Positions 50,393 through 62,760 of a stretch of 64,000 nt of DNA are shown here, piece by piece (positions within the stretch are counted from its first letter, which is position 1; every line of letters starts with the position of its first letter). Both the position numbers and the translations under genes were made by a program. Where the stretch lies: positions 1,611,556 through 1,675,555 of the forward strand of contig NC_069125.1 of the NCBI RefSeq assembly GCF_026914265.1. Reading direction: 5' to 3'. This stretch comes from Mya arenaria. Taxonomy: Eukaryota; Mollusca; Bivalvia; Myida; Myidae. A model generated the notes under the pieces. It did not search any database and had not been told where the DNA came from. It was given only the letters and a program-made list of their open reading frames with translations.

Positions 50393-50415
50393 TTTATCAT
50401 CATCATCATCATCAT

Positions 50416-50507
<92 letters not shown>

Positions 50508-50509
50508 AG
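50290..50509. repeat. (ATC)n microsatellite
   Basis: About 215 bp of ATC triplets with a few interruptions (CTTT, CACCACCACC). It lies upstream of the DUSP3-like gene, where it reads (GAT)n on the gene strand. Confidence 0.95.
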
Positions 50510-52000
50510 AAGCATCACCCACCAACGCAACCGTACTTTTATAATAACCATCAACATTATTGACATCCGTGATGCCTCAGTGACTTCCCTCTACTACTGC
50601 GTACCAAGTTGTTCTGACGTACACCTCTACAACAGTTTAAAGAATTAAATATAATTGATCCAACTGGTACACCATATGCAGCATGACAAGCCAGAGCATT
50701 ATACATTCCGTCATTTAATATTTTCTAAACAACGGAACAAGGACGGATGTTTAAATTATTTAAGGACAGGTCTTCCATGCATCGCTATATATGTAAACAC
50801 GTATAATGTTATTTATACAGCGGTTAATAGGTCATAGAAAAATTTATTACCTATGCATGCAGAAATTTCTTAATTTCATTCCACTTTATGAAATGATTAC
50901 AGGTTTATTTTTTTTAACTGTAGGAATTGCTGGCAGGTTTAAAATATTATCGCGAGTCTATAATTCATGCCAGTTCTTTATAATGATTCATAAAGATGAA
51001 GTTTATTTTTCAAAAAATATTAGGAATTCACTTACCTGTTAAGTTGTTTTTATATCCAAACCTATCCCAGTAGCAAGCTTAAGATTTAAGACATTGACCC
51101 TGCCTATGGTAGATACTAGATAGGCATTCAGGTTTAGCTCAGTATTGAGTTCAAAAGCATATACGTTTCAGCCTTGTAAAATTTATGAATACCGGTGTGC
51201 AATTTGATATTGAAATCATATACAAAATATCTGATATTGCAGTGGTAGTACTAAAGATTTCGTCACCGATATTCCAAATATCTGAGGTAGCTGCTTAAAG
51301 CTAGTTAAATCCAACATCAACACATTCGAACACACAGCTTGAGTTAAGGTGGTGAAAAGCGATTTAACCCATTAAGTTGCACTCCACACCCATTCATCTT
51401 AGACTGTTGACATCCGATGAGGAAAACTATTTAGGTTAATGTAAATATCAGAATATTTCACTCTAAAGTATTTATGGGTTAAGTGTATACTTGCACATAT
51501 GTTGCATTCAGAACTGAAATAAAAATCAATCCAAGCTGAGCGATGGTATTACAAAAATGTCATACTGATATTAATGTATATCCCTTGCGCGTTCAAATGA
51601 TTACCACAATTTATGAAACATTGGAATGCATATATTCACTTAAACACTGCTATATAATAAGCTAACTTACTGAGACAGTCGACTGAACCTGAAAATATCT
51701 TCATGTAATGTTCACATTGTATCCACTGAATTAGTTATAACTACAATGATGTAACACGCAGCAATTTAAGTAGTTTCAGTATATCAATAACCCAGTACAT
51801 ACATCCTAAAGTGATGAGCCTCATAAACATCAAGATATTATCACAGTAAGTGCGTCACTTATAACTGCTACTTTATGAGCAAAAACATAAACATTGTATA
51901 CGGTTAATTCATAAAGTCGATCTAAAGAAACACACACTCAATGTTGACTTAAGTAAATTTACACTTTGTGAACACGTTAGAGATCACTGAGTTTCTTTTG
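50510..52000. other. Intergenic stretch, nothing recognised
   Basis: AT-rich with short ORFs only. No repeat family recognised by internal comparison. Confidence 0.4.
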
Positions 52001-52407
52001 TTAAAGCTGCACTCTCACAGATTGAACGTTTCGACAACTTGTTTTGACTTGGAATGAGCTAATTTTTGCGAACATCATGGAAACCAGTGATATAAGACTG
52101 CTGAAAAAAGCATTTTTTTTTTTTTTTTTGCATTATAATGAGCTATTGTTTGGATCGTAAATATCTGAAAACCAGTGATATAAGGATTGCTGACAAAGTA
52201 CCAGATCGCAGGTTTTCATATTCATGTTAAAAAATTGATGTTTTATGCATTTCTCTTAAAGCGCTAATAACGATGAAAAATGCGATCTGGTCTTTTGTCA
52301 GCAATCCTTATATCACTGGTTTTCAGATATTTACGATCCAAACTATGCAAAAAAAGTTAAATAAAAAAAGTTGTCCAAACAGTTAATCTGTGAGAGTACA
52401 GCTTTAA
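52001..52407. repeat. Family C inverted-repeat element, copy 5
   Basis: TTAAAGCTGCACTCTCACAG faces CTGTGAGAGTACAGCTTTAA. The inner arms (TGTTTGGATCGTAAATATCT against AGATATTTACGATCCAAACT) are unusually well matched, forming a long hairpin. Confidence 0.8.
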
Positions 52408-52739
52408 TTAATTCAACACATTTGATCTCGAGTTGTATGCTTCAACCCCTCTCTTTAAACAAGGCGAAATAATACCCGACTTGCGGAAATGTATAATTAG
52501 GTGCAGATGTGGCGATACATCTTCATCAACTTAACGCTAACAGGAAGCATACTGTAAAGATTAGATCGGAATAACTGTAATTGCTTCGTCGCAAGGATGT
52601 ATAATAGCTGGAGTATTTTTCTAAAGTTAGAAATCATATGAATCAATAATTCAACATTGGTAACAATAAGTCTATATAAAATCGATTTTTATTAAGCGTC
52701 AACAAAAACAGTTCCGAAACAGTTATAACATGAGAGTGC

Positions 52740-53009
52740 TTAAAGGCCTAGTTTAAGGAATGTTTGGCATTTGCACTGGTGTCACAGTAGGGGCCAATTT
52801 CCTGTGTATATGTTTAATTGGCTCAGAGCCATTTATGGTCTATTTCTTTAATAAAACCTCGAAAACTGCTCAACAAATTACTCAGACAATTATGCAATTA
52901 GATTAAGATCAATACACAGAAGTTGTGTACTATACACGATTTTTTTTTGATTTTTTTTTTTGGGGGGGGGGGGGGGGTCACCTACAGCAGGATTAAACTA
53001 GGCCTTTAA
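52740..53009. repeat. MITE with TTAAAGGCCTAGTTTAA ends
   Basis: TTAAAGGCCTAGTTTAA faces TTAAACTAGGCCTTTAA. About 270 bp, containing a T run followed by a run of 16 G. Confidence 0.75.
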
Positions 53010-53293
53010 AACTGATATTGGTGTTTAGCTAATTAAAACGAAATCTTCGAAATTTTCTGCAAACTTGCTTGGAAATTCCAGCTGGTTTCGATTTTAATTG
53101 TCATAAAACCTAATTTATGAACTAGTGACTCAAAGAATATATGTTGGCAAGGATTGTTTTAAATTTTGTTGAAATTTAGTTTTTTAATGATTTTTTTAAC
53201 AAACACGAAACAAGGACAGGCCGACACTTACATCACTTACGAGTTGTTGTCTCTTTAACTAAATGCATGACGTATGAAATACAATTAAACACG

Positions 53294-53717
53294 TTAAAGC
53301 TGCACTCTCACAGATTGAATGTTTTGATAACTTTTATATTTTTTGTCTTGGAACGAGCAAATTTTGCAAAAATCCATTTTAACCAGTTATATACGACTGC
53401 TGACAAAAAATCAGATCGTAGATATTTTATATTTAAACTCAAAAAATGATGTTTTAAGCATTTTTTTAAACGTTTTTTTCTTAAGCCATAAAACATTACT
53501 TTCGAACGGAAATATGAAAATCTACGATCTGATTTTTTTTGTCAGCAAACTTATATCAGTGGTTTGCAGATATTTACGCAAGAAGTTGCTCTTTCCAGGA
53601 CAATAAATGAAAAGGTTGTTTAAATGACGATTTGCAGATTTTTACGCAAGAAGTTGCTTCCAAGACAAAAATGAAAAAGTTGTTTAAATGACCAATCTGT
53701 GAGATTGCAGCTTTAAA
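53294..53717. repeat. Family C inverted-repeat element, copy 6
   Basis: TTAAAGCTGCACTCTCACAG faces CTGTGAGATTGCAGCTTTAA. The right arm contains a local direct duplication (TTTACGCAAGAAGTTGCT twice, about 53573 and 53641). Confidence 0.8.
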
Positions 53718-54092
53718 GACCAGTTTGGAAATGCAGTACACATTCTGCATCAGGCATGGTAATCTTTGCAGGAAAGATAACCAGCATGTCCAGTAAAACA
53801 TTTTTAAACACTACTTTATCTTATTCACGAAAAGAAAAACTATTATAAATCGAAAGAAATTGTGTCCATGCCCATTAAACACATTTGGAAGCCTAATTTC
53901 AAGAGCAATAACATACCTGTATTCTTAACTCTCAATACGCGGCCTTATTGGGCGTCAAAAAAGAAGCTAGAACACAAGATATAAATCGTAGTGTATAGAT
54001 TGCATTAGCTTTTTATCAGTTAGTTTAATCGCATAAGCGTGACACTTGAAACAAACAAAACAAACCATATACAAATCTATTGCAATGTTTAC

Positions 54093-54430
54093 CTAAAGCT
54101 GCACTCACAGATTGACCGGTTTGACAACTTGTTATATATGTTGCCTTGGAATGAGCCAATTATTATGTAAATGGCTGACAACAAGTTATAAAAGACAAGT
54201 GACAAAATGTTAGATCGAAATTTTTCATAAATATGTCAGAAAATTGATGTTTTGTGGCTAAAAGCGTTACTTACGCTAAAAGAAAATAAGTTCGGTATTT
54301 TTTCTAAAAAATGGTCATTTCTATTGTGATTTATCTAATATAACTGAATTGTATCAGTGATGCCAAAATGAGCTTATTCTGAAACAAAAATAAAATAAAA
54401 ATGTCAATCTGTGACGGAGTGCAGCTTTAA
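54093..54430. repeat. Family C inverted-repeat element, copy 7
   Basis: TAAAGCTGCACTCACAGATT faces CTGTGACGGAGTGCAGCTTTA. The interior carries the central AAAGCGTTACTTACGCT motif. Confidence 0.75.
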
Positions 54431-54622
54431 AAACAACTAACAGTAAGCACATATCTGATGATTACATTAATAAGAATATGTACAGAGAAAAGGTACATAT
54501 ATGTAGACTTGTTCTGGTTATATTTCTTCATAAATGGCGGACAAAATGAATTTCGACAGTTTTTAGTATTCTGGTTTCAATCTTAAAGTAGCATAAAACA
54601 CACAATCCACAAAATCGACATC

Positions 54623-55253
54623 GGCCGCCGTCAGACTGTTACTTACGACCGCCGTCAGACGGTAATTTACGACCGCCGCCAGACTGTTACTTACGACCGC
54701 TGTCAGACTGTTACCAACGACCGTCGTCAGACTGTTTCTTACGACCGCCACCAGACTGTTACTTACGACCGCCGCCAGATTGTTACTTACGACCGCCGCC
54801 TGATTGTTACCAACAACCGCCGTCAGACTTTTTCTTACGACCGCAACCTGACTGTTACTTACGACCGCCGCCAGATTGTTACCAACGACCGCCGTCAGAC
54901 TGTTTCTTACGACCGCCACCAGACTGTTACTTACGACCGCCGTCAGACTGTACGACCGCTGCCAGACTGTTACTTACGACCGCCGCCAGACGGTAATTTA
55001 CGAAAGCCGCCAGACTGTTACTTACGACCGTCGTCAGACTGTTACTAACGACTGCCGCCAGACTGTTACAACGACCGCCGCCAGACTGTAACTTACGACC
55101 GCCGTTATACTGTACGACCGCCACCAGACTGTAACATACGACCGCCGTCAGACTGTACGACCGCTGCCAGACTGTTACTTACGACCGTCGTCAGACTGTT
55201 ACTAACGACAGCCACCAGACTGTAACTACGACCGCCGCCAGACTGTTACTTAA
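54623..55253. repeat. 24-bp tandem repeat
   Basis: About 26 degenerate copies of GACCGCCGTCAGACTGTTAC + TTAC, some shortened. The minus strand carries repeated CGTAAGTAACAG, and its open frame (Val/Ser/Ala-rich 8-residue repeat) is a by-product of unit length. Confidence 0.85.
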
Positions 55254-55370
55254 CCGTGCGCTTGTGGAATGCCTTTGCACCAATGATGATAAATGATTGC
55301 CGTAAATATGACACAAGTATACAAGCCAAGTTGTCAAGAATTCAAATATTTACCCTGTTAAGAAGCACAC

Positions 55371-55721
55371 TGTTAGGGGATTAAATTGGCGCTGAGGTGT
55401 TAGGGGATTAAATTGGCGCTGAGGTGTTAGGGGATTAAATTGGCGCTGAGGTGTTAGGGGATTAAATTGGCGCTGAGGTGTTAGGGGATTAAATTGGTGC
55501 TGAGGTGTTAGGGGATTAAATTGGCGCTGAGGTGTTAGGGGATTAAATTGGTGCTGAGGTGTTAGGGGATTAAATTGGCGCTGAGGTGTTAGGGGATTAA
55601 ATTGGCGCTGAGGTGTTAGGGGATTAAATTGGCGCTGAGGTGTTAGGGGATTAAATTGGCGCTGAGGTGTTAGGGGATTAAATTGGCGCTGAGGTGTTAG
55701 GGGATTAAATTGGCGCTGAGG
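55371..55721. repeat. 27-bp tandem repeat, exactly 13 copies
   Basis: The unit is TGTTAGGGGATTAAATTGGC + GCTGAGG, nearly identical throughout, with only GGCGCT/GGTGCT variation. The minus strand is open across it (TPQRQFNPL repeat) and for about 40 codons beyond, but no exon signals or domain support a gene. Confidence 0.9.
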
Positions 55722-56194
55722 AGAGGCACAAACGTTCAAATACCACAAAAACACACACATTCCAAAGATGAGATGCACACATGAACGTTTAAATTCAAGG
55801 CTACAAACAAACCAATAGTCGACACATGCAGATAGAGATAACACTTCCTCATTCAGTTAAATAATCAATTCGAAAATACAAGCGATGAAATAATATTATA
55901 CAAACAAATATGTTTAAACTCAATAAGGCAAGAATTCAATACGAGCACAGCTTGTATTGTGTTGAATGCTATAAAAAATAAGAATAAGCACCTAGCATTT
56001 ATTAAAACTGATTGTGAATATGTTTTACTTGCCTTGAATACAGCAGGGCCTGTTTTGTATTCATATATATTACTACATAAAAACCGGCAATTTAGCAACA
56101 TGGTAGAACATCAAAATAACAGGGTATATACAGACTTGACAAAAAAGTTTAACAAAACAAGACATCACAAAGTACTATCCCAAAACCAAATCTT
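55722..56194. other. Intergenic, nothing recognised
   Basis: AT-rich; short ORFs only. Confidence 0.4.
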
Positions 56195-57020
56195 TTAAAG
56201 CTGCACTCGCATAGATTGGCCGTTTTGACAGGTGTTTTTTTAATTATTTGTTTTCGTCTTGGAATGCGTGAATGTCTGGAAACCAGTTATATAAGAAGGG
56301 CGACTATAAATTAGATCGAATTATTTCATACTTATGGTAGAAATTTGATGCTTTATAACTAAAAACGTTAATGACGCTTTAAAGGGACTCATATTTTGTA
56401 AAATGCACTTTTTTGTATGATGTAATAAAGTATGGCAAATCATCAGGAGTGTTAAAACTAGGATACTGACATATGAAACCCTTCAACAAATGCTGATATA
56501 CTTTCAAATAATCTTTTTGAAGTCCACGATTTCCAAAACCGTTTCTAACGCATTTCACTGAAAAGCTATATCGTGATTGGTTGATTGAAATTATCACGTG
56601 ATGCTTTCATGATATTTAATGAAAGTTAACAATATGTATTATTGTCGAGTCCCTGTGGCCGAGTGGTTATCAGTTTTCTACCTTTTTCTTGAATGTATAA
56701 GCGTGGGTTCTATCCTACATTAAACAAGATATTCTTTTTAAACTTTATATTTTTTTCTGCCATTTACGAGTTATCAACGAGTAAAATAAGTATAATATTA
56801 GTGTTCGCAGATGCATTACCGTTAAAAAATAATGATCCCAAAACATGGGCGAGTCACTTTAAGAGAACTAATATGTCGGCCGTGTTTTCCAACAATTCAC
56901 AGCTATTCTATTGTGAGGTAACTTATATGCCTAAATTAAATGCATTGATGCCAAATTCAGCTGATTCTGAAACAAAAAATGAAAATGTCAAAACTGTCAA
57001 TCTGTGAGAGTGCAGCTTTA
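56195..57020. repeat. Family C element, copy 8, split by an insertion
   Basis: TTAAAGCTGCACTCGCATAG at the left faces CTGTGAGAGTGCAGCTTTAA at the right. The copy is interrupted from about 56377 to 56864. The right end lies about 100 bp past the helicase stop codon, so it may be in the 3'UTR. Confidence 0.75.
56377..56864. mobile_element. Family J element nested in a family C copy, with a tRNA-like segment
   Basis: TTTAAAGGGACTC at the left faces GAGTCACTTTAA at the right. Inside, GTGGCCGAGTGGTTA (56657-56671) is an A-box-like tRNA-Leu/Ser motif, with a poor B-box-like GTGGGTTCTATCC 33 bp on. This is a SINE-like rather than functional tRNA sequence. Confidence 0.55.
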
Positions 57021-57122
57021 ACATAAGCTGTAATCAATAATAACACAAGGGTAACAATACAAACCAAATCAATGTTCAAAAATCACAATCACAATCAATG
57101 TACAAAAGTCACAAACATGTGT

Positions 57123-60100
57123 TTACAAGTCGTCATCACTTTGAAACTGAACAACCCACTTGGTAGCTTCAATCATGTTCTGTTCTCGCTCCATTATGTC
57201 TAGTATTTTCTCCTTCTCCTGCACGCTGTCACATAACACGATGAACTTGCTGTCCTTGCGCCTCGCCCTACCCCGCATCTGGATGAGAGCGGTGACAGTG
57301 GAGGGTGGATACATGGTGATCACGCGCTCACATTCCGGCCAATCAACGCCCTCCTCGGCAACTGACGTAGCAACCACAACCTTGTTGTGTAAAGTTATAT
57401 AATATAAAAAGAATGCTATTTCTTTACAGTCGTGTTTTAGCCTGTTGTCAAGGATACACATATTTGAACGACATCACGGAAACCAATCATTAATAAAAAC
57501 ATGTAAATGTAAAAAGAATGGTAAAGCACGACATGGGCAAAATAAACATTACACCAAAAGCGTTTGATCACCAATATATTTGTGTTAACAAATTTTGTTA
57601 ATTGTACCATGTCCAAAATGTCAGAAAGTTCGTCATGAATATAATGAATATATCCTGCTGAACAAACAGAGATACGTACCTGGTACTTTCCTCGCTTGAT
57701 GTCCTCGAGGACATTTCTTTGAGCTCTCACCGACATTCCACCAGCCGACCCGGCCGACCCATCACCGTGTCCAACCATCGTCGTTGTACGTAAACCGGCC
57801 CTCTGTAACTGAGGCGAGTCCTGAAAAAATAGACACCAAGGTAAAGACGAAATATCTTCTTCAAATACCGTACAGTGCTAAAATAAGTAATAGTTTGACA
57901 CATTTATACGAAATATTTAAGCTTTGAATTAACTGAACCGCAAAAAGCAGAAATTTGTCTTTGCCTTCCCTTGTACACTTAAACATGGTTTTGTTTTTGC
58001 CTTGACTACAAGGCATATCCCTGTAGTTTCAATGGTATCTTCATTGTATAAAAAATCGCCAATCCTTGGCATCGTATCAAATACATTTTACATAAAAAGA
58101 AAGACAACTTTTAAGAAAAACAGACATGACCTCAGTATTATGTGACACAATTTGCAGTTTATTTTCAATAAAATTTAAAATGTAACTGACTTACGATTAA
58201 GTAAAAACAAAATCGAACCTTCGGATTTCAAGTGGTGCTGTCTAGTAAAATTAAAGCCGTTTTAACATTTTAATCAGAATACCTGTAGGATACCAGCAAG
58301 ATCATGGGCTGTGGCCCGCTGTTTGACGAGGACCAACGATATACCTTGCCCACGTCTGTCAGTCGTGGTCAGCTCGTTGATTAGGTTCTGGACATGATGA
58401 TCTGCTGGGGCGGTGGGATCAGGTATTCCAAATGGCGAGGCCGAGATTGATCCGAGGGAGTTTGCGTGGTAAGCCTCGATCAACCGTTGAAGAGCATCTG
58501 TTGGCAGATGAACACTACGTGCAAAATCAAACCCTACGTCTTCAAGATCTGCTAACTCTTGTATGGCACAAAATACACCACCGTCGATAACACTGCTTCT
58601 TGCCATACATACGCCTTGCACATGCCTCGTGATCATAGACAACTCCAATTCATCTCCTTCGTTGCTTATTGTCTCGATTGAAGATAAGCACATTTCAATA
58701 GTATCAAGTTCTTCTTCCACAAAATTGTCTGCAATCATTCTTACATTGCTATCTCGCATGTAACTTGTCATCTCTGGTCTGATATTAACATACTCTGAAA
58801 TGTTCGAAATGACTGCCAACGTCAGAACACAATACGTAATGTACACATTAAGTTCGGTTTTGAATGTGTTCTCGAAGGCGTACGACGTGTACGTACTAGA
58901 GTCCGATGGTGTTCTGATGTCTAGATTGGCGTTTGACTGGAACTGCTCCAACGTGCTCTCACACTCGGGATTTTCTACGATACACAGTTTTGCCCCACCC
59001 ATGTTTGCGATGAGAACATTTAACATGTCCACTGTAGCTTGAACACTTGCCTTTCCAGCGGGAGATGCGGTGAGACCGAGAGCTGTTGGACGAAAGCGCT
59101 CTGGAGTTCGGTTTAGGTGGTATTTGCTCAGAATGACGTTGTATGGGTGCGCTTTTTCACAGTGGTGTACTTCGTCAACGACAATCAAGCTGAAGTCCTC
59201 CCAACGAATTATTCTTTTTTCAAGGATGTTTTTACAAAACCCTGTCGTGAACAAAACTTTGAATTCAAAATAAGACAACTACATCATAAAAAAACAGATT
59301 TATTTACAGCTTCTGGTCATCTTCTACTTTAAAGCTTAGTTTGAAAGTTCACAATGTGCAACAGTATCGATTACCATTGATCATTTATATGAATTTAAGG
59401 TGTTTGAATGTTTCAAAACGCCAATACTAATATTTGTTTAGGTGTCAACATCTGTCTTTACATATAGGTCACGTACCAAAACGGATGGCCTACATTGTAA
59501 GAAAGAATAATGTGTAAAAGATGCACTATTACTCCCAAATAAGATTTATCAAAATTAATAAAATTGTTTAAATATACCAGAAAGGATGAATACATGTCGA
59601 AAACAATGGTTCCTATGAAGGATACCAAGTTTAATTCGAAAGAAATGTGCAGAAAACACGGTTTTTCTTCCTTATGAGACGATAGTAGATCACTGTAAAT
59701 CTTTTAGCAATTACCAATCATTTAATATTTTTGGATTTTAAGCTTTTAAAATTCACGGTTAAAATCTTGTTATCAGTAAGATATATTTTCCATAAATGCA
59801 CAATTTAGTAAGTAGTTAAAAATTGATTACTCAAAATTTATGTTTGTTGTAAATGTGTATGTATTGATTTTGAGTAAAAGTGTCACTTTAAAGGATATTA
59901 AAAAGAAACGACCGTTGGACTTCTAACATCATCGACAGCGACCCTACCGGCAGTAACGACAACAATGTCGTGTTTCCACAGTGGGATACCATGTGTTGCC
60001 TGCTGACCCATGCAGAGTGCTGCTACACGGATCTTACGGCGCACTAAGTCTGTCGTCTGCTCAGTCTCATCATTGAACCTTTACAACATAATATATACTT

Positions 60101-62760
60101 TAGTTTGGACAACATCAACAAAAAAGCTCAGTACAGTGTTTAACATTGAGCAGTAATTTGCAATAGTTTTTAAAACGCACATTGGAATACAATGGATTGA
60201 AAGGTACCTGCATGACTAAAAATAATCAACTAAATATGTGTAAAGTTAACAATGCGACGATCAAAATGTTTCATAACGTAGTTTATATAAAACTAAATGT
60301 ACTGAGGTTTGTACGATTCATAAACAACATCGTCTTTTCACAGTGGTTTTTGTATGAAAACCTTTTATATTTTCTTTTCAGTGTATATTTATAAAACAGG
60401 GCTATTGATAAAAACATGTTACCAAAACTTATATTGCTACAGAGATTTGAAAAGAGATAATTCGGAAGCAAACAAGGATATTCAAATAATGAAAACAGCC
60501 GTTACGGTCTACTAGAAACGGTTCTATTACAGTGATGTAACGTGCACTGGCAACCACCTCTCGAGCCGGATTAATGGTGTTCTATATTCAAGGATCTTTA
60601 ACACAACTTCAAAACCATTAATCTTAACCATACAACCTTTTGAATTTCTTGTCCCCAAGCTGCTGTTGTATGTATTGAGACTGCTGCATGACAAGGAGAA
60701 CTTTGTCGACAAGGAAGAGAATGTTCCGGGTTGGATACTTCTTCAGCATCGCGCTTATCGTCATGACAGAAACCAGCGTCTTCCCAGTTCCTGATTGCAA
60801 GCGACAGGAAAATTCAATTGAATAAATATATTATGTAAGTTCACTTCTTGGAATACAATAATACAATGAAAACTACAGAAACAAGCCCAGTTTTCAAACA
60901 TTCAAATATAAATCCTGTTTTGAGGCAAGTCACATATCGGTTATCACAATATATTAAGAGCACTTCTAATGCATGTTGTTACTAGGTCTTGTCCGTTTTC
61001 TTTAGTTTTCTTACATCTACAGTATAGTATCATTAGAATGCTTATATTAATCATTTTTAACTTAATTCATCAACTGTTTACATAACCTCTCCAATTCTCA
61101 GTACGACTTCTGTTATTATTTATTAAGTAATATATAAACTATATCTGACTAAATACACCATTGGTCTTAATATTTATAGGTTATCTTAAATACTAAAACA
61201 CACGAACATAAGGCATCACGACCAATTTTGCTTGCAGCGTCGTTGAACAAAACTTACCAGTTGGCAAAAACACCAATGCATTCCTTTCCATGGCCTTTTC
61301 GTACAGTTCAAACTGGTAGTTCCGGGGCTTTGTTAACGTATATGGGATGTATCTGGATGAGATGTCAATACCATGTAAGTGCTCTCTGATAGGAGCAGGC
61401 TCAGTGCAAACCTTTTGTTTGTGTCTACTCCCATTAATGTGGCTCAAATACGCCTCCCTTGTGTTCATAGGGCTCTTGCAAGTGTGACAGTAGTATGGGA
61501 AATTTGCTGAATATGGGTTGTGTAAAACGGAATCGCTATCTTTCGGCTTTTCACCAAACATCTTGGTCCTAAGCACTTCAAGCCCAGATGGATAACCCTT
61601 TTTATTACTCCTCCTCTTTGGAGTGGAAGGTATTACCAGGTCCTGTAGTATAGGCACGGTCGGCTGAATCCTGGCACGTTTTGCAGGAGGACTTGCAGGA
61701 GGACTGTCAGTGGCGCCAAGAAGCTGCCTTTGGAATGCTAATTTATGTCCAGGGTGCTTTGCACTGATGTGTACTCTTAAGTGGTACTCTGTGTTTGTTT
61801 TTGTAAAGCAGATTGGACAGGTATGCCAGATTGTCCTGTCTATAGCATTTTCTGGTGATGCAAGACATACTAGATCAGTACCAGCCATTTTTCTGTGTCT
61901 GGCCCCTTCAAGATGTTGCTGATAACTATCAGCACCTGAACATGGAATTTTGCAAACATCACAATAACATTCCTTCGTCTCTTGTGCCAGAACTTTCTTT
62001 AAATGTCGTTCACTCTCCATATGCTGTTGGCGACTCTCCGGACCCGTAAATGTGACCTTACACACCAAACACGTCATGAAATTATCTCGGTGTCCCTGCT
62101 GCAATTCATTTTGTACTTGCAATGCATTGAGATGTTTCTTTCCCGTCGAATGCTGCTGCATATGCTGTGCAGATGTCAGTTCAATAGAACAGACAGTACA
62201 TTGGGCACGTCCAAATCTTGGGTCAAAATCAAAACCTCGATTACTTTGTCCTGGTAAGTCACATAGTTCGAGTGTTCGTTGGATTGGATTATTTTGTTGA
62301 TGATGCTTAGTGCCCAATGGACTTTGATATCGAGTGAGGCAGTATCCCTTCTGTCCATCAATGTGATATTCTCCGGTCTCTTGCTGTATTGACCTAATTC
62401 CATCTTGTACTTCTTCTGAAGAAGCTGGCAAGGAAAAAGCTGACCAAGGCCAACGTTTGATGCGAGGAAAACCTTTAAATAAAATATTTGTCTGCTTTTT
62501 TCTCTTCATGTGTTTTTTGCCACTCAAATGATCATCTGCATGAGAGCTCGAAGTAAGTGCAATCCGGCAGATATTGCAATATCCCTTCTGCCCGTCAAAA
62601 TGATATTCCCTGCTATCTGCATTACCGATAGCAAGTTGCTGATTTTGATAAGTCATCGCACGCTGCTTGTCCACCATAGCGAGATGACGTGGAGATTCAC
62701 TATGAATCTGTAGAATGGCAGAAGTGTCACAAGTAATTTTGCACACCTCGCAGTAGTTTC
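57123..62760 (-). CDS. U1/JAZ-type zinc-finger array fused to a RIG-I/Dicer-family DEVH helicase (5' end missing)
   Basis: A probable RNA-binding ATPase. Exons on the minus strand: 62760-61258, 60790-60637, 60078-59948, 59241-58283, 57820-57680 and 57380-57123 (stop TAA). All have AG/GT borders and matching phases, giving about 1,048 residues. Residues 1-450 carry six C-x2-C-x12-H-x5-H fingers (e.g. CYCDVCKIPC...HLEGARH), one classical C2H2 finger, one degenerate finger, and basic NLS-like PPAKRAR/PKRRSNKK. The helicase follows: KPRNYQFELYEKAM, LPTGTGKT (motif I), DEVHHC (II), TASPAG (III), a helical insert of about 190 residues, VATSVAEEGVDWPECERVI (V) and QMRGRARRKDS (VI). All motifs are intact, so ATPase activity is expected. 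The fingers resemble dsRNA-binding ZNF346/ZFR fingers. It ends soon after motif VI: no RIG-I C-terminal domain or RNase III. Upstream exons lie beyond 62760 or outside the window. Confidence 0.88.
59516..59893. repeat. Family H interspersed repeat, copy 2
   Basis: TAAAAGATGCACTATTACTC faces AAAGTGTCACTTTAAA. Homologous to 25198-25497 with extra sequence at 59555-59625. It lies in a helicase intron, about 55 bp from the donor of exon 59948-60078. Confidence 0.7.

Noticed and set aside
55350..55844. 164-codon minus frame with TPQRQFNPL repeats
   Set aside because: Frame kept open by the 27-bp unit; the unique N-terminal part has no recognisable feature or splice context.
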